A stretch of DNA of 64,000 nucleotides from Ypsolopha sequella. Its lineage: Eukaryota; Arthropoda; Insecta; Lepidoptera; Ypsolophidae. The notes beneath the pieces were generated by a model, which saw nothing but the letters and a program-made list of their open reading frames with translations, searched no databases and was not told the DNA's origin. Location: contig OW204005.1 of the NCBI GenBank assembly GCA_934047225.1, forward strand, positions 20,840,396 through 20,904,395. The letters run 5' to 3'. Both the position numbers and the translations under genes were made by a program. Positions 17,907 to 28,600 of the stretch are shown one piece after another; the first letter of the stretch is position 1, and every line of letters starts with the position of its first letter.

Positions 17907-20822
17907 ATGACTCCCTTAAGCATATATTACCAGAATGTCCGTAGCATACGTGGTAAACTAAATGATCTCTATTTGTCTAGTCTAAGCTGCAATCACGATG
18001 TCATCGTCTTTACGGAGACGTGGCTTAATGACAGTGTTTTTGACGCTGAAATATTAAACGATAATTATAAAATTTATCGCAGAGACCGATCACCGCAAAA
18101 CAGTAAAAAATCAGATGGGGGAGGTGTTCTTATAGCTGTTCATAATAAATTGGAATCAACTCAGATTGCTCTTCCATCCAAAAACAACGAAGATCTGTGG
18201 ATTTCAATAAAATTCGGAAAAAAGAGGAAATCTATTGACCTATGTGCTCTTTACATTCCGCCACCTATCTCATTGGATGCCCTCGGCAAGCAGTTACATT
18301 CCATTTCAGACGCAATAGCCCATAGCACAGATAATGATCTTCTCGTCATAGGAGACTTCAACACCGGGCTACTAGACTGGCAACAAACCCTAAGTCAATC
18401 AGTCATCTATACGGCCACATCCTTAGTCAATGCATCGTCTGGTCTAGAGCAAATGCTAGGAGATTTTATGGCATTACATAGCCTAAATCAATTTAATGTC
18501 ACACGCAACAAGGATGGTAAAATTTTGGACTTGGTTTTAAGCAATATTTCCCATATCAAAACATTTGAAGCACCTGTTCCATTGTCCAAAGTTGACCCAC
18601 TCCACCCTCCAATTATGATTGTTCTGGATGATATAGTAAAAACGTTTATATCTAAGAAAATTGTAACTAAATTTAATTTTTTTAAAGCAGATTACTCTGC
18701 TATAAATAGCGAACTAAATAAGGTGGATTGGGGGGTTATGTTAAGTAATTGTAACACAGCAGACGAAATGGTTAAAACATTTTACGAATTATTATATAGC
18801 ATTATCGAGAAATATGTCCCAAAAACGCGTGCACTCAAGCGTGGGCAATATCCAATATGGTACAGCAAGAGTCTTATTAAATTATTAAGAGAAAAGGAGA
18901 AGTATCGCCAGAAGTTCAAAAAGTTCAATAACCCTGTGGATGAGTATGAATTTACGCTCGCTAGAAGTAGGTGCCACCACCAAATTAAAATATCATATTC
19001 AAACTACCACAATATGATAGAGAAGGCGATCTCAGAAAATAACATGAAAGTCTTTTGGTCATTTATATCGTCAAAACGTAAATCTGATGGCAAAATTCCT
19101 AGCGAAATGTTTCTTGGTAGCGCGACGTTTTCAGATCCCGTAAGCATTTGCAATGCATTCGCAGTACAATTCCGCTCTGTATACTCTGTTTCAAGCCACA
19201 TTAACTTTTCATCGTCACTATCGGACCCTAGCAGCGTCAGTAATTGTTTTTACGAAACATTAAATTCTATTCCTATAACTGAAGACTCTGTCGAGAAATC
19301 CTTATTAAAAATTGATGCTAGGAAGGGTGCGGGCCCGGATGGGATTCCAGCAGTATTTTTGGCCAACTGCGGCAAATATCTATCTAAGCCACTAAGCATA
19401 ATTTTTAACCACTCATTAAGTACTGGTGTCTTTCCGATAGTTTGGAAAACGGCAAGTGTTGTTCCTATACCTAAAAGTTGTGACACTTCAAATATACAAG
19501 ATTATCGACCAATTTCACAACTAGATAATTTTAGCAAGGTTTTTGAGTCACTTGTATGTCCTTACCTTGCCAATCATCTCAAACCGATATTAACACTCAA
19601 TCAACATGGCTTTCGCGGAAAAATGTCAACAATGTCAAACTTGGCAGTCTATGCTTCTTACCTAACCGAAGCGGTCGATAAAGGGCAGCAAATAGATGCA
19701 ATCTACACAGATATAAGCAAGGCATTTGACAGGGTAGATCACGGTCTACTTATCCTTAAACTGCAACACCTCGGGATTCATGGCGATATGTTGAAATGGC
19801 TTGCTTCTTATCTCACTTCCAGAAACCAAAAGGTTACGGTATGCGGTCACGAATCGAATCCTTATGCTGTGACATCAGGGGTTCCGCAGGGATCTCACTT
19901 GGGCCCGCTTCTCTTCCTAGCATTTATAAATGACTTATCTGAAGCTATTTTACACTCGGAGTACTCTCTTTTTGCCGACGATTTAAAAATTTACCGCACT
20001 GTTAGTTGTCCGGGGGATGTAACTTTGTTACAGGAAGATTTAAATCGTATAGTAAGATGGACTAACGATAACAACTTACCTCTAAATATAAAAAAATGTA
20101 AACATATTAAATTCACAAAAAAACTATCACCTATTGCGTCGTCTTATAACATAGCGAATGCAGTTCTAGAGGAAGTTGACAAAATCAGAGACCTTGGAGT
20201 TATGTTCGATAGTCAGATGACATTCACCTATCATATTGACAATATTGTTAAAAAGTCGTACAGGCTGCTGGGGTTTATATGGAGAAATTGCAAGGTATTC
20301 AAAAATAATAAAGCTTTAAACACTTTATACAACGCTCTGGTTCGTTCGACTTTGGAATACTGCTCTAGCATATGGAATCCTTATTATCAAACCCATATTG
20401 ATCGGCTTGAAAGGATTCAAAAACGTTTCTTATTTTTCCTTACTGTTCATAGCAAAAAGACCTCCTCGCTAACTTCGTACAAAAAAAGACTTCACTACTT
20501 TAAAATTTTAACCCTCGAGAATCGCCGTTGGATATCTGATCAAATTCTCCTTTACAAGATTCTTAGAGGCCGTGTGAATTGCCCTACCTTGTTGGCTCAG
20601 ATAAGTTTAGTAGTTCCTAGAACTAATGCGAGAATTGTTAACTACAAACCATTTCATGTTAAGAGATTTAGAACCAATTTGGGATACCACAGTTTGCTGC
20701 CCAGGTTAAGTCGTGAACACAATAATCTGTTTCATTCAACAAGAATGGACATATTTAGCATTTCGTTAAGTAAATTCATAAATTTCTTGTACTCCACAAA
20801 GGAGTCCACATTAAATTATTAA
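17907..20822 (+). CDS. LINE ORF2: APE-type endonuclease and reverse transcriptase
   Basis: 971 residues. Endonuclease: N10 (YQNVRS), E37 (FTETWL), D150/N152 (GDFN), and D230 with H233 near the end of the domain (VDPLHPP). RT: DARKGAGPDGIP (469-481), DYRPISQL, LNQHGFRGKMST, first catalytic D602 in YTDISKAFDRVDH, SGVPQGSHLGPLLF, and FADD at 689-692. Beyond this is the usual C-terminal tail (LEYCSSIWNPYY, then IDRLERIQKRFLFFL). The protein nicks target DNA and primes reverse transcription there. No stop or frameshift is seen; the length is typical for CR1-type elements. The endonuclease-terminal SDH is relaxed to SKVDPLH, which may or may not matter. Confidence 0.9.
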   Translation: MTPLSIYYQNVRSIRGKLNDLYLSSLSCNHDVIVFTETWLNDSVFDAEILNDNYKIYRRDRSPQNSKKSDGGGVLIAVHNKLESTQIALPSKNNEDLWISIKFGKKRKSIDLCALYIPPPISLDALGKQLHSISDAIAHSTDNDLLVIGDFNTGLLDWQQTLSQSVIYTATSLVNASSGLEQMLGDFMALHSLNQFNVTRNKDGKILDLVLSNISHIKTFEAPVPLSKVDPLHPPIMIVLDDIVKTFISKKIVTKFNFFKADYSAINSELNKVDWGVMLSNCNTADEMVKTFYELLYSIIEKYVPKTRALKRGQYPIWYSKSLIKLLREKEKYRQKFKKFNNPVDEYEFTLARSRCHHQIKISYSNYHNMIEKAISENNMKVFWSFISSKRKSDGKIPSEMFLGSATFSDPVSICNAFAVQFRSVYSVSSHINFSSSLSDPSSVSNCFYETLNSIPITEDSVEKSLLKIDARKGAGPDGIPAVFLANCGKYLSKPLSIIFNHSLSTGVFPIVWKTASVVPIPKSCDTSNIQDYRPISQLDNFSKVFESLVCPYLANHLKPILTLNQHGFRGKMSTMSNLAVYASYLTEAVDKGQQIDAIYTDISKAFDRVDHGLLILKLQHLGIHGDMLKWLASYLTSRNQKVTVCGHESNPYAVTSGVPQGSHLGPLLFLAFINDLSEAILHSEYSLFADDLKIYRTVSCPGDVTLLQEDLNRIVRWTNDNNLPLNIKKCKHIKFTKKLSPIASSYNIANAVLEEVDKIRDLGVMFDSQMTFTYHIDNIVKKSYRLLGFIWRNCKVFKNNKALNTLYNALVRSTLEYCSSIWNPYYQTHIDRLERIQKRFLFFLTVHSKKTSSLTSYKKRLHYFKILTLENRRWISDQILLYKILRGRVNCPTLLAQISLVVPRTNARIVNYKPFHVKRFRTNLGYHSLLPRLSREHNNLFHSTRMDIFSISLSKFINFLYSTKESTLNY

Positions 20823-21020
20823 TTATATAAAATTTAAGCATAGTTTTATCAAGCTAGATAGTAGTCGTTGTATCGACTATTGAGCGATACTGTCACTCTA
20901 TGTTAACATGCTGTGTTTGCCTGTAATTGGGCTACATCTCAAACCCTTTTATTATGTACTTAGATAAGTTACTACTTAAGATGTATGTCTGTTGGCAAAC
21001 CAATAAATAAATAAATAAAT
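20823..21020 (+). other. LINE 3' UTR with (AATA)n tail
   Basis: It follows the ORF2 stop directly and ends CCAATAAATAAATAAATAAA, a simple repeat in place of a poly-A tail, as in many CR1/jockey-like elements. Genomic sequence resumes with CCTCTCCTCAGAGTGCG. Confidence 0.75.
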
Positions 21021-21184
21021 AACCTCTCCTCAGAGTGCGCTGTTTTTATTCATTTTAGGAGAATAATTTAACTAACACTTTTGGTCATTTTTAGATATTG
21101 GTACCACTGAATTCATTAGAAAAAATTCTACAGGGCAATGAAATCGTATTTTGGCAAAAACTACTCTTACTTATTCAACGCTAA

Positions 21185-21610
21185 AAACTTCCTGAAAGAA
21201 TGATCGATTTTGCAAAAACAACATAACTGTACACAGATTAGTTGTTTTTGTAAAAAAAATGGTCCTATTATAAAAGAAATGCATATAAAACGTGATTTTA
21301 TTTTACACATAGGGTGTATTTAATGACTTGCTCAGAAACTAAAACACCATACTGTACTGATCATACTGAACCGCTTACATACCAAACTTTTGAAAAAAAC
21401 ATGTAAAATGACGAGTAGGTGTTAAATGACAGTAGGTATTAGATGTATTTTTCGAGTTATTTCAAAAAAAATGTATGTTAGTGGTTCAATATGATCAGTA
21501 GAGCAAGAGGTTTAAGTTTACATCCGTTATATGCAAAATCTGTACTTTTTTTTACAAAAACAACACAACTACACTATTTCTACAAAAACAACGTGTGCTG
21601 CATATATTGG
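21185..21610. mobile_element. Imperfect foldback (TACTGATCATACTGAACCGC arms)
   Basis: TACTGATCATACTGAACCGC at about 21357 faces GGTTCAATATGATCAGTAGA at about 21483. Further out, a GTTTTTGTAAAAAAAATGG-like block at 21243 faces TTTTTTACAAAAACAACACA at 21546. Identity is moderate and the ends cannot be set exactly. Non-coding. Confidence 0.5.
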
Positions 21611-21922
21611 CATATTATAAAATAACCAAAATAGAACATTAATTAACTACGTCATTTGTTAAGTACTATAGAGATTAACATAATACCAAAGGATTGTAAA
21701 ATAAAACAAATTATTACATACTACACGTACATTTGTCTCTCCTGAAAAATATGGTGAAAAAAGTTATATTGTTTTTGTATAAAACCCTTCAATTTCATCA
21801 TGTCTATCGAACACTTAACGTTTTTTGTCAAACCCAAAATATCGTATATAAATTTTCGGAAAACAAATATTTTCTTTTTATATTTTTTCATCACCAGTAT
21901 CGTGAATACAACCGACCCTGTG

Positions 21923-22267
21923 ACTAGGGTTGCTAACTCTCGAAGGAACCAACCCGGGAGACTTGAACAAATCGGTGGACAATTAAATGAAAGTCGGTAA
22001 TATTTGTTATTTTTTTTATTTGCTTTGCTTTGTAAAAGCATCTAATATTTGTCGGTTTTTGAGCATATAATCATAAAATATTTACATGGAAAATCAAAAT
22101 TTATTTCGTTATTAAATTATTTATTTTGCGCGATTTATTTATTTCGTTGATGACATTAATTATTATATTTAAAAAATTTCGGACAATTTATTGCATCCTG
22201 GGAGCTCGGGAGGTTGAACAATATTGTCGGAGTCTCCCAGGCATCCCGGGAGGGTTGGGAACCCTAC
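21923..22267. mobile_element. TIR element (TAGGGTTGC / GGGAACCCTA ends)
   Basis: ACTAGGGTTGCTAACTCTCG at the left and CCGGGAGGGTTGGGAACCCT at the right form imperfect TIRs. CCAACCCGGGAG and its counterpart extend the match. About 345 bp, AT-rich centre, no ORF. Confidence 0.55.
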
Positions 22268-22423
22268 TTGTGACGGAAGTTGCTGACCAAATCAACACCC
22301 TGTATGTTGCTATCGAGCAACTAACCCAGGGGAAATGCCATCCGATTCCACAACTAATGAAAAATATTAGTGTTTTTAAGAAAATCAAGTCCTAACAATT
22401 GCAACGTAAATTTTCTCTAATAG

Positions 22424-22548
22424 TATTTTGTGCAACTATGACATAATGTGAGACATTGGGATACGGATACGTGTGCTTGTTCGTTCGTTTCGTAATAGAC
22501 TGCATGAGTGTCCCAATGTCTTATTATGTTCAGTTGCACACAATACTT
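22424..22548. repeat. Hairpin-forming inverted repeat
   Basis: AGTATTTTGTGCAACTATGA...TGAGACATTGGGA at the left faces TCCCAATGTCTTATTATGTT...GTTGCACACAATACT on the right. About 38-bp arms with few mismatches surround a 45-bp loop. A small foldback element. Confidence 0.7.
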
Positions 22549-22689
22549 TATCTACAACCATCAAAAATATCGATAAGAGAATCACTACCTGATGCTGTAA
22601 CAGGTGACGGTAGGGCATAATGGTCTTTGACTAGCTTTGAATACACTAGCGTCCTCTAGGCGCCAAGTGGCTCACTGTAAAGTGGGTAT

Positions 22690-22900
22690 CTATAAATATC
22701 ATTGCAGTATGGGAAAGCACATCGGTAAATTCACGAGTTGTGTTGAGACCTAGATAGCTCAGAGGTTAGAGCAATCGCCCGGCAAGCGACAGGTCCCGGG
22801 TTCGAATCCCGGTTCAGAGCTCCTCACATACAGATTTACTTTTCTTTCTGCGTTTCTATACTGCAATGATCCAATGTTAATTTATATCAAAAATATCGCC
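22690..22900 (+). mobile_element. Foldback carrying a tRNA-like core
   Basis: ATATCATTGCAGTATGG on the left is complementary to CTATACTGCAATGAT on the right, and weaker matches continue on both sides. The tRNA-like core at 22748-22819 lies in the loop. This has the same architecture as 44621-44857 but unrelated arm sequence. Confidence 0.6.
22748..22819 (+). tRNA. tRNA-like sequence, apparent anticodon GGC (probable pseudogene or SINE head)
   Basis: D-arm GCTC..GAGC is perfect. Anticodon arm ATCGC-CCGGCAA-GCGAC has four of five pairs and would read GGC (Ala). T-arm CCGGG-TTCGAAT-CCCGG is perfect. The acceptor stem is largely unpaired and position 33 is C instead of the invariant U. Good A and B boxes would still allow Pol III transcription, but I would not call it a functional tRNA. 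Confidence 0.45.
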
Positions 22901-23340
22901 TTCGCGTGATATTTTTCATCTGAAGGCACGGTAGTGCCCCCGCCAAGATGAGCAAAAGGAACAGGGGCATTACGTCCTTTTTCTCGAAGCGTTTCGTCGT
23001 ATTTTAAAACCTAAGATTTTCAAATAACAATTTTACGAAAAATGAGAAATGAACACTCGTTCATAAAGTCCAAGTGCATATGGCGGTATTTACGCTAAGG
23101 AACCAATCAGAAGCGAGAACGAGAAAAGAAGGCGTGACTCATTTTCTTTGCGTTTTCTAACGGTGTTATTAGCCAATCCCAATGTAATATTATAACATCG
23201 GTCAAACAATATAGGTACTCACAAAACCGCTTTTGATGTTGTAATTACCTTATTGTAGTATGGAAGTAGATAAAATGTATTTTAGTTCAAAATATTATGC
23301 AATTATTGTCGTGCCGTTATAGACAGGGCCGTAACCGGTC
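22901..23340. other. Intergenic stretch with a probable dispersed repeat end
   Basis: GAAGGCACGGTAGTGCCCCC at about 22923 contains a short hairpin (GGCAC..GTGCC) and looks like the end of a common repeat, but no partner end was located. Nothing else found. Confidence 0.4.
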
Positions 23341-23705
23341 AGCCACAGCTTCAGGCTTCGAGAGGCGCGCCAAGCGGTTCTGCTTGCGACCGCGCTGGCG
23401 GAGAGAACAAATGTATGAAGTTGTATAGAGCCGGCCATGGGTCGCCGCTCGCACGTCATGTCCGGCTTCGAGTGACTTGCTCTCTCGGGACGGCGGTGTG
23501 CGGGGAGGTGGCTGGTTGAAACAGTGATCGAGCGCACAAGACGAACCTAGTGCCGGGAGCTTTGAGTGAGCGAAGGTCGAAGGCGCCGACAAGTGTCTTG
23601 GCAGGACTGGCAGGGCAAAGGCCGTCGCAAAAACCGCCTGGAAGCGCAGCGAGAAGCGCCGCGCCGCCAGAAGCCTGAAGCTGTGGCCCTGGCGTAAGGC
23701 ATTGA
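23341..23705. mobile_element. GC-rich inverted-repeat element
   Basis: GCCACAGCTTCAGGCTTC at about 23343 faces GAAGCCTGAAGCTGTGGC at about 23667, an exact 18-bp inverted pair. GGCGCGCC-like and AAGCGCAGCGAGAAGCG blocks lie just inside. The interior is GC-rich and carries two overlapping minus-strand ORFs (80 and 132 codons) with no recognisable domain; they look compositional. Confidence 0.6.
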
Positions 23706-23817
23706 CCTCGAACAAGCTCGACGATAGATTGTGGCAGGTTCTTTTGAGCAGAAAATGTAAATGAAGGTGCTCAGATAATCTGATTTATTTCAGTTTTCCC
23801 CGTGAATTAAATCTGCA

Positions 23818-24405
23818 TCTTTATTATAAATGCAAAAAAGAAGAGTAAATGCGGAAAATAAAGTGAATGGAGCCCTACACTCCTTTATGGGCAGCCAAAA
23901 TGTGACTGCAAACTCACGATTGGCGGTTCATAATGGAGTGTTGGGTCCTACACTTATGTATGACAGTGAATGTTGGGTATGGCAAGATAAATATCAAAGT
24001 AGAGTGATGCGTTACTGACGTATTATGTCTGGTTTAATATTGAATGACAGAGTAAAAAATATTGACATACAAGATCGTTGCGGCCTGGAAGAAGATGTAG
24101 TGACAAGAATAGAAAAAGGAATGCTTTTGCGTTTGGACATGTAGAGAGGATGAAATGAGAATGAAAATGAAAGTAGAGTGACCAAAGAGATTCATGATGC
24201 GCAAGTTGAAGGTACTATGCTGACCAAATTGGCGACATACTGAAGAAAGGCCATGTCAAAAGTACCTGAAATAGAAGAGCTCGTATGACTAGATTGATTG
24301 ATGTTTAAGAGGCAAAAGAGGTGTGTCTGGATCGTAGCAGACAGAAATCTGTAGTCTCTGCCTACCCCTCTGGAAGACAGCCATGAGTATATGTATGTAT
24401 GTATG
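23818..24405 (+). pseudogene. RTE-type LINE C-terminus and 3' end
   Basis: The translation begins KRRVNAENKVNGALHSFMGS, then ARLAVHNGVL-like (SRLAVHNGVLGPTLMYDSEC), WVWQDKYQSRVM, then a stop. Shifted frames give RCGLEEDVVTRIEKG and the tail with GGCGACATACTGAAGAAAGG, CTGTAGTCTCTGCCTACCCC and (ATGT)n. This is the conserved end of RTE-clade ORF2 in moths. Several frameshifts and a stop show it is dead. Confidence 0.8.
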
Positions 24406-24417
24406 TAAAATGGGTTT

Positions 24418-24576
24418 GTTGGTTTATTGGTTTGTACTTCATACAGCAAACGGAGCAAAGGTTCGATGTACTTTTTTGCATAGAGATAGTTTATGGGCTA
24501 TAGAGTGACATAAGCTACTTTTTAACCCGGAAAAATTAGAACTAAATAAACGGGTAAAGCCGCGGGCAAAAGCTAG
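24418..24576 (+). mobile_element. Helitron-like fragment with 3' terminus
   Basis: It contains the phrase GCATAGAGATAGTTTATGGG...GAGTGACATAAGCTAC found again at 45129-45170. It ends with hairpin-like GGGTAAAGCCGCGGGCAAAAG followed by CTAG and T at 24573-24577. The start is not defined. Confidence 0.55.
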
Positions 24577-25055
24577 TTATGAATTAACTACACCCAAATA
24601 GAAAAGAAAAGTAACTAACAAAGTTATTAATAGCTTTGCAGAAGTTATAATTCTGTAACTTATTTGTTGCTCTAAAGCAGTGTAATAGTGCCATATGGGA
24701 CACCGCTGCGTAATCCTATTTGCCTCTGAAGAAACTGTACTGTTATAGAGTAACTAATCAGGCGATATCTAACTAGCATATCGTGAGTAGCAGTTTTATA
24801 GTTAACAAATCTAAACCACGAATCTTTTAGTAATAGAATATGCTCTAAATCAGCTAAATTGATAAAAAGGTGGCGACTATGACCTATTGAAAATATTATC
24901 TCACGCAGCAATTTACATCTTAATTTTGTGTGAAATTCTTTGACGGAAGTTGCATACCAAATTGGCCTAGATTAAATTATGTTAAGGTGTGTTAATTCGA
25001 TTTAGGTTTATAAGCCGTATTTTCGAAGTTTTGGTCTAAAAAACCTCAAGATAAT
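24577..25055. other. Intergenic stretch before the BEL element
   Basis: No gene or defined repeat. A 79-codon minus-strand ORF at 24672-24911 has no recognisable feature. Confidence 0.4.
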
Positions 25056-25060
25056 GAATA

Positions 25061-25525
25061 TGAGCACGCGATATGACGGCAGTGCTTTGTATCACCATAG
25101 GTTTTAAAAATAGCGGGAAGTGAAGAGAAATAATTACGAAGATGAAAGATCTGACCTTGGGAAGGAGCTGCATGCACCACAAACCACGCTTCGCCTGAGC
25201 CACCAAGTCTCTGGTGTTCTCCAAGATGGTTTTCTTCTTCCTCTTCGTGCCTGGTTGCGCTCTTCTCGGCTAATTTTCTTCGTAATAGTAATAGATGAAA
25301 ATGAGGCGCACAGCGGGTGCGATCTCAAAATGGCGGGCGGTAGGGTCGAGGTAGGACCTAGTCGAATGACAATCAGCGTATACCTCCGGCGTGAAAGGCT
25401 TCTGATTGACGACTGATTGATTTGCGTCCAAAACTAAGCGGGTGGAGATGCAGCGAAAATGACAGTTGAAAATATTAATTCACAACTACCCCGCAGTATG
25501 AGAGCCACAAGAAGTGGCGCGAACA
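25061..25525 (-). repeat. 3' LTR of the BEL element
   Basis: 465 bp. On the minus strand it begins TGTTCGCGCCACTTCTTGTG and ends ATCGCGTGCTCA. Identical to the other LTR except at one position by eye. The ORFs on it are shadows and recur identically in the other LTR. Confidence 0.95.
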
Positions 25526-25537
25526 TTTGCCCCCGGC
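25526..25537 (-). promoter_or_regulatory. Polypurine tract of the BEL element
   Basis: The minus strand reads GCCGGGGGCAAA directly before the 3' LTR, the expected place for plus-strand DNA priming. The tract is short and contains one or two pyrimidines. Confidence 0.6.
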
Positions 25538-25696
25538 GTTAAAACCATTGGTTTTAAAATAAGAATAGAAAAGTAAAAATAAGACAGAGAATAACGAAAT
25601 TTTGAAGCGGGGGCAAAGAAAGGAGTTATTGAGATGGGAGAGGGCAAAGACGCACGACAGGTCGTTTGTAAACACCTGTCGTCGTTTTGACAGAAG

Positions 25697-28600
25697 CTAC
25701 CCTAATGACATTATCTTTGCCAGGGTATACATAACACCGAGCGGCCATTGAAGCGGTGGAGTGTTATCGGTAACTACAACGACAACAGATCCAATTTTGA
25801 TTGGGTTGGAAGGTGTATTCCATTTTCCTCTAGACTGGAGAAGATGGAGATAATCATTCTTCCATCGCCTTGCGAACGATTCTACCATTTGATCAAGCAA
25901 CGCGTAGCGACGTAATAAATTAACTGGCTCATCAGCCACCTTACAAGCGGGTAATTCTTTTAAAGGAGTTGACATCAGAAAATGTGCAGGAGTTAACGCG
26001 CTAAGTTCAGATGGATCTTCACTCAGCAGCGTAAGCGGACGAGAATTTATGACACATTCTATTTGCGTAACTACAGTTAATAATTCTTCGTAGGTCAACA
26101 GTTGAGTACCTACTACTCTATGCAAATGCGTCTTAAATCCTTTGACATATATCTCATAATGTCCCCCAAAATGTGGGCTACGTGGAATATTAAATTTCCA
26201 TTGTATTCTATGATCGGCAAGTTCATTCGCGAAAGACGTTTTAAATTCTTCGGAGTTTGTCAAATTGTAAATTTCTGAGAGGGCATTTCTAGCGCCTACA
26301 AAGTTCGTAGCATTATCTGAATATACGAAAGACACTGCTCCACGTCTAGATAAAAAACGTTTGAACGCGGAAAGAAAAGTGTTCGTGCTAAGATCAATTG
26401 CCAATTCAACGTGAACTGCACGAGTCACCAGGCATACAAATATGCAGAGGTAACATTTGACGGGACGGACTCCACGTTTTCGATACGGAGTGATACTGAT
26501 AGGACCACAATAATCCACAGCGCAGTGGACAAAAGCTTTAGCTTCATTAACGCGGCATGATGGTAAATCTGCCATGAAAGGGAAGGTTTGTCTCGGCTTC
26601 GCCTTAAAACAATAATTGCAGCTATGTATTACGCGACGAACAATATTTCGACAGGAAAGTATCCAAAATTTTTGGCGGATTATTGACATTAAAGCCACTG
26701 GTCCAGTGTGACAATTTTTGCGATGATAATGAATGATAATCAATTCGACAATATGATTTTTACGAGGTAACAACACAGGGTGTTGTTGATCGAACGTCAT
26801 GTCTGTGTTGCGAAGTCGACCACCAACGCGTAACAATCCATTTTTATCTAAAAATGGCGATAGTCGATTTAAAGCGGGAGAACAAAGTTTATTTGACTTT
26901 AATCTTTTTATTTCATCAAGAAAATAAAATGCTTGAAGAGCTTTAATCAATGCAACTTCAGCGAAATCCATATCGGTAGCGGTAAAAATATTAGAGCGCG
27001 GTAAAATACGTAAAAATCGGTAGATGTAAATGATTGTGTGTAAAAGCACAAGCCATGACGAAATTCTTTCCGAAAGAGAAAGAAGTGGATGCGGTTCTTC
27101 ATTACTAAAAGCGGGAAGAGAAATTGTTTTTGATTCCGGCAAGTTTTCTTCAATAGAAGCTGATTCTATTGTTTTGATTGGCCACTCTTTAGCGTCCAGA
27201 TAAAGCCAAGCAGGTCCAGTGAACCAGAGCGGGTGACTCATCAACTGCGTGGGAGTGAGACCACGGGAAAGACAGTCGCTCGGGTTTTGAGAACCAGCTG
27301 TATGGTAAAAACATTCAGCGGGAATAGCGGATATTATTTTTGTTATACGCGTCGCGACAAAGGTTTTAAACCTGTGCGGTGAGGAATGTATCCAGTGTAA
27401 AGTTACCATAGAATCGGTAAAACAGTAAATACGTTCAATATTGTGACGTATTTTATAAGCGTCAACTACACGACGAGTTAATTTCGACATGAGTAACGAG
27501 GCACAAAGCTCAAGGCGGGCGACACTGACGGTCTTGAGCGGACAGACTTTTGACTTTGCGCATACCAGCCGAATGCTAGTGCAAGTGTCTGAGTCATCTT
27601 GTACTCTAATATATACGACACATCCGTATCCACGTTCACTTGCGTCTGCAAATGATATTATCGAAATTTTCGAATTTTGGAACACGTCTAAGTGGCGTTT
27701 AATACGTAAATCCCGCAAAACAGGTAGCTCCTTCAAATAGTTTTGCCAAATCTGCGCAATATCAGAGGGTAGTGTTTCATCCCAGTCTAATTTTAAAATA
27801 CAGATTTTCTGCAAGAGTAATTTTGCGTACAAGATCACAGGAGCGGTAAAGCCGAGGACGTCGTACTGACGTGCTATCACGGACAAAACATTGCGTTTAG
27901 TACATGGGCGACTATCTAGCGATACAGTAAAAGAGAACTCGTCAGAATCAGGCGACCACTGTAAGCCAAGAACTTTAAGAGTTTGAGTTTGTTCTTCAAA
28001 ATTCTTACTAGAATTTAAGCGGTGAGTATCAGGCAGTGTATCAAGTAACTGTTGACAGTTACTAGACCACTTGACGAGCTCAAAGCCACCGGCCTTAAGC
28101 AATCCTACCAGCTCATCTCTGAGCTGTAAGGAGCCCTGCACGGTGGGCGTGCTATAGCAGATGTCGTCCATGTAACAGTTTCGTGCGGCTACAGTAGCGG
28201 CGAGCGGGTACGCTGAACTCCCATCCTCACAGAGTTTCCTGACTACTCTCATCGCAAGGAAAGGGCTACTACGTAGTCCAAAGCAGACGCGATTGAACTG
28301 ATAAGCGATAAGCGGTGAACACGTGTCAAAGCGGTATAAAAACTTTTGAAATTTGCGATCATCGGCGTTAACCAAAACTTGTAAGAACATTTGTTTGATA
28401 TCCGAGGTAAAAGCGATTTCATACAAGCGGAAGTCAAGTAAAATTAAAAACAAATCGTTTTGCAAATTAGCACCTGTGTGCAGCGTGTCATTTAATGAGA
28501 CACGAGTACCATCAGCGGAGTCAGTCTTAGTACTGGCATTCATACAAATACGCACCTTTGTCGTTGATTTATCAACACGCACTACGGGATGATGCGGAAT

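Larger units (their letters stand above)
16700..21020 (+). mobile_element. Apparently full-length CR1-like LINE with two intact ORFs
   Basis: It comprises a 5' leader (boundary uncertain, about 16700-16813), ORF1 16814-17860, a 46-base gap, ORF2 17907-20822 and a 3' UTR to about 21020 ending in (AATA)n. ORF1 has a PHD finger, coiled coil and FP25K-like tail. ORF2 has APE endonuclease and RT domains with catalytic residues in place. No frameshift or stop was found in either ORF, so this copy could be active or very recently so. I could not find a convincing target-site duplication; CR1-clade elements often lack one. It sits downstream of, and in the same direction as, the exon at 16123. Confidence 0.85.

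Noticed and set aside
23317..23715. 132-codon minus-strand ORF in GC-rich DNA
   Set aside because: It overlaps another open frame and lies within an inverted-repeat element; composition alone explains it.
25120..25416. 98-codon plus-strand ORF
   Set aside because: It lies wholly inside an LTR and recurs in the other LTR at 31484-31780; a shadow of the repeat.
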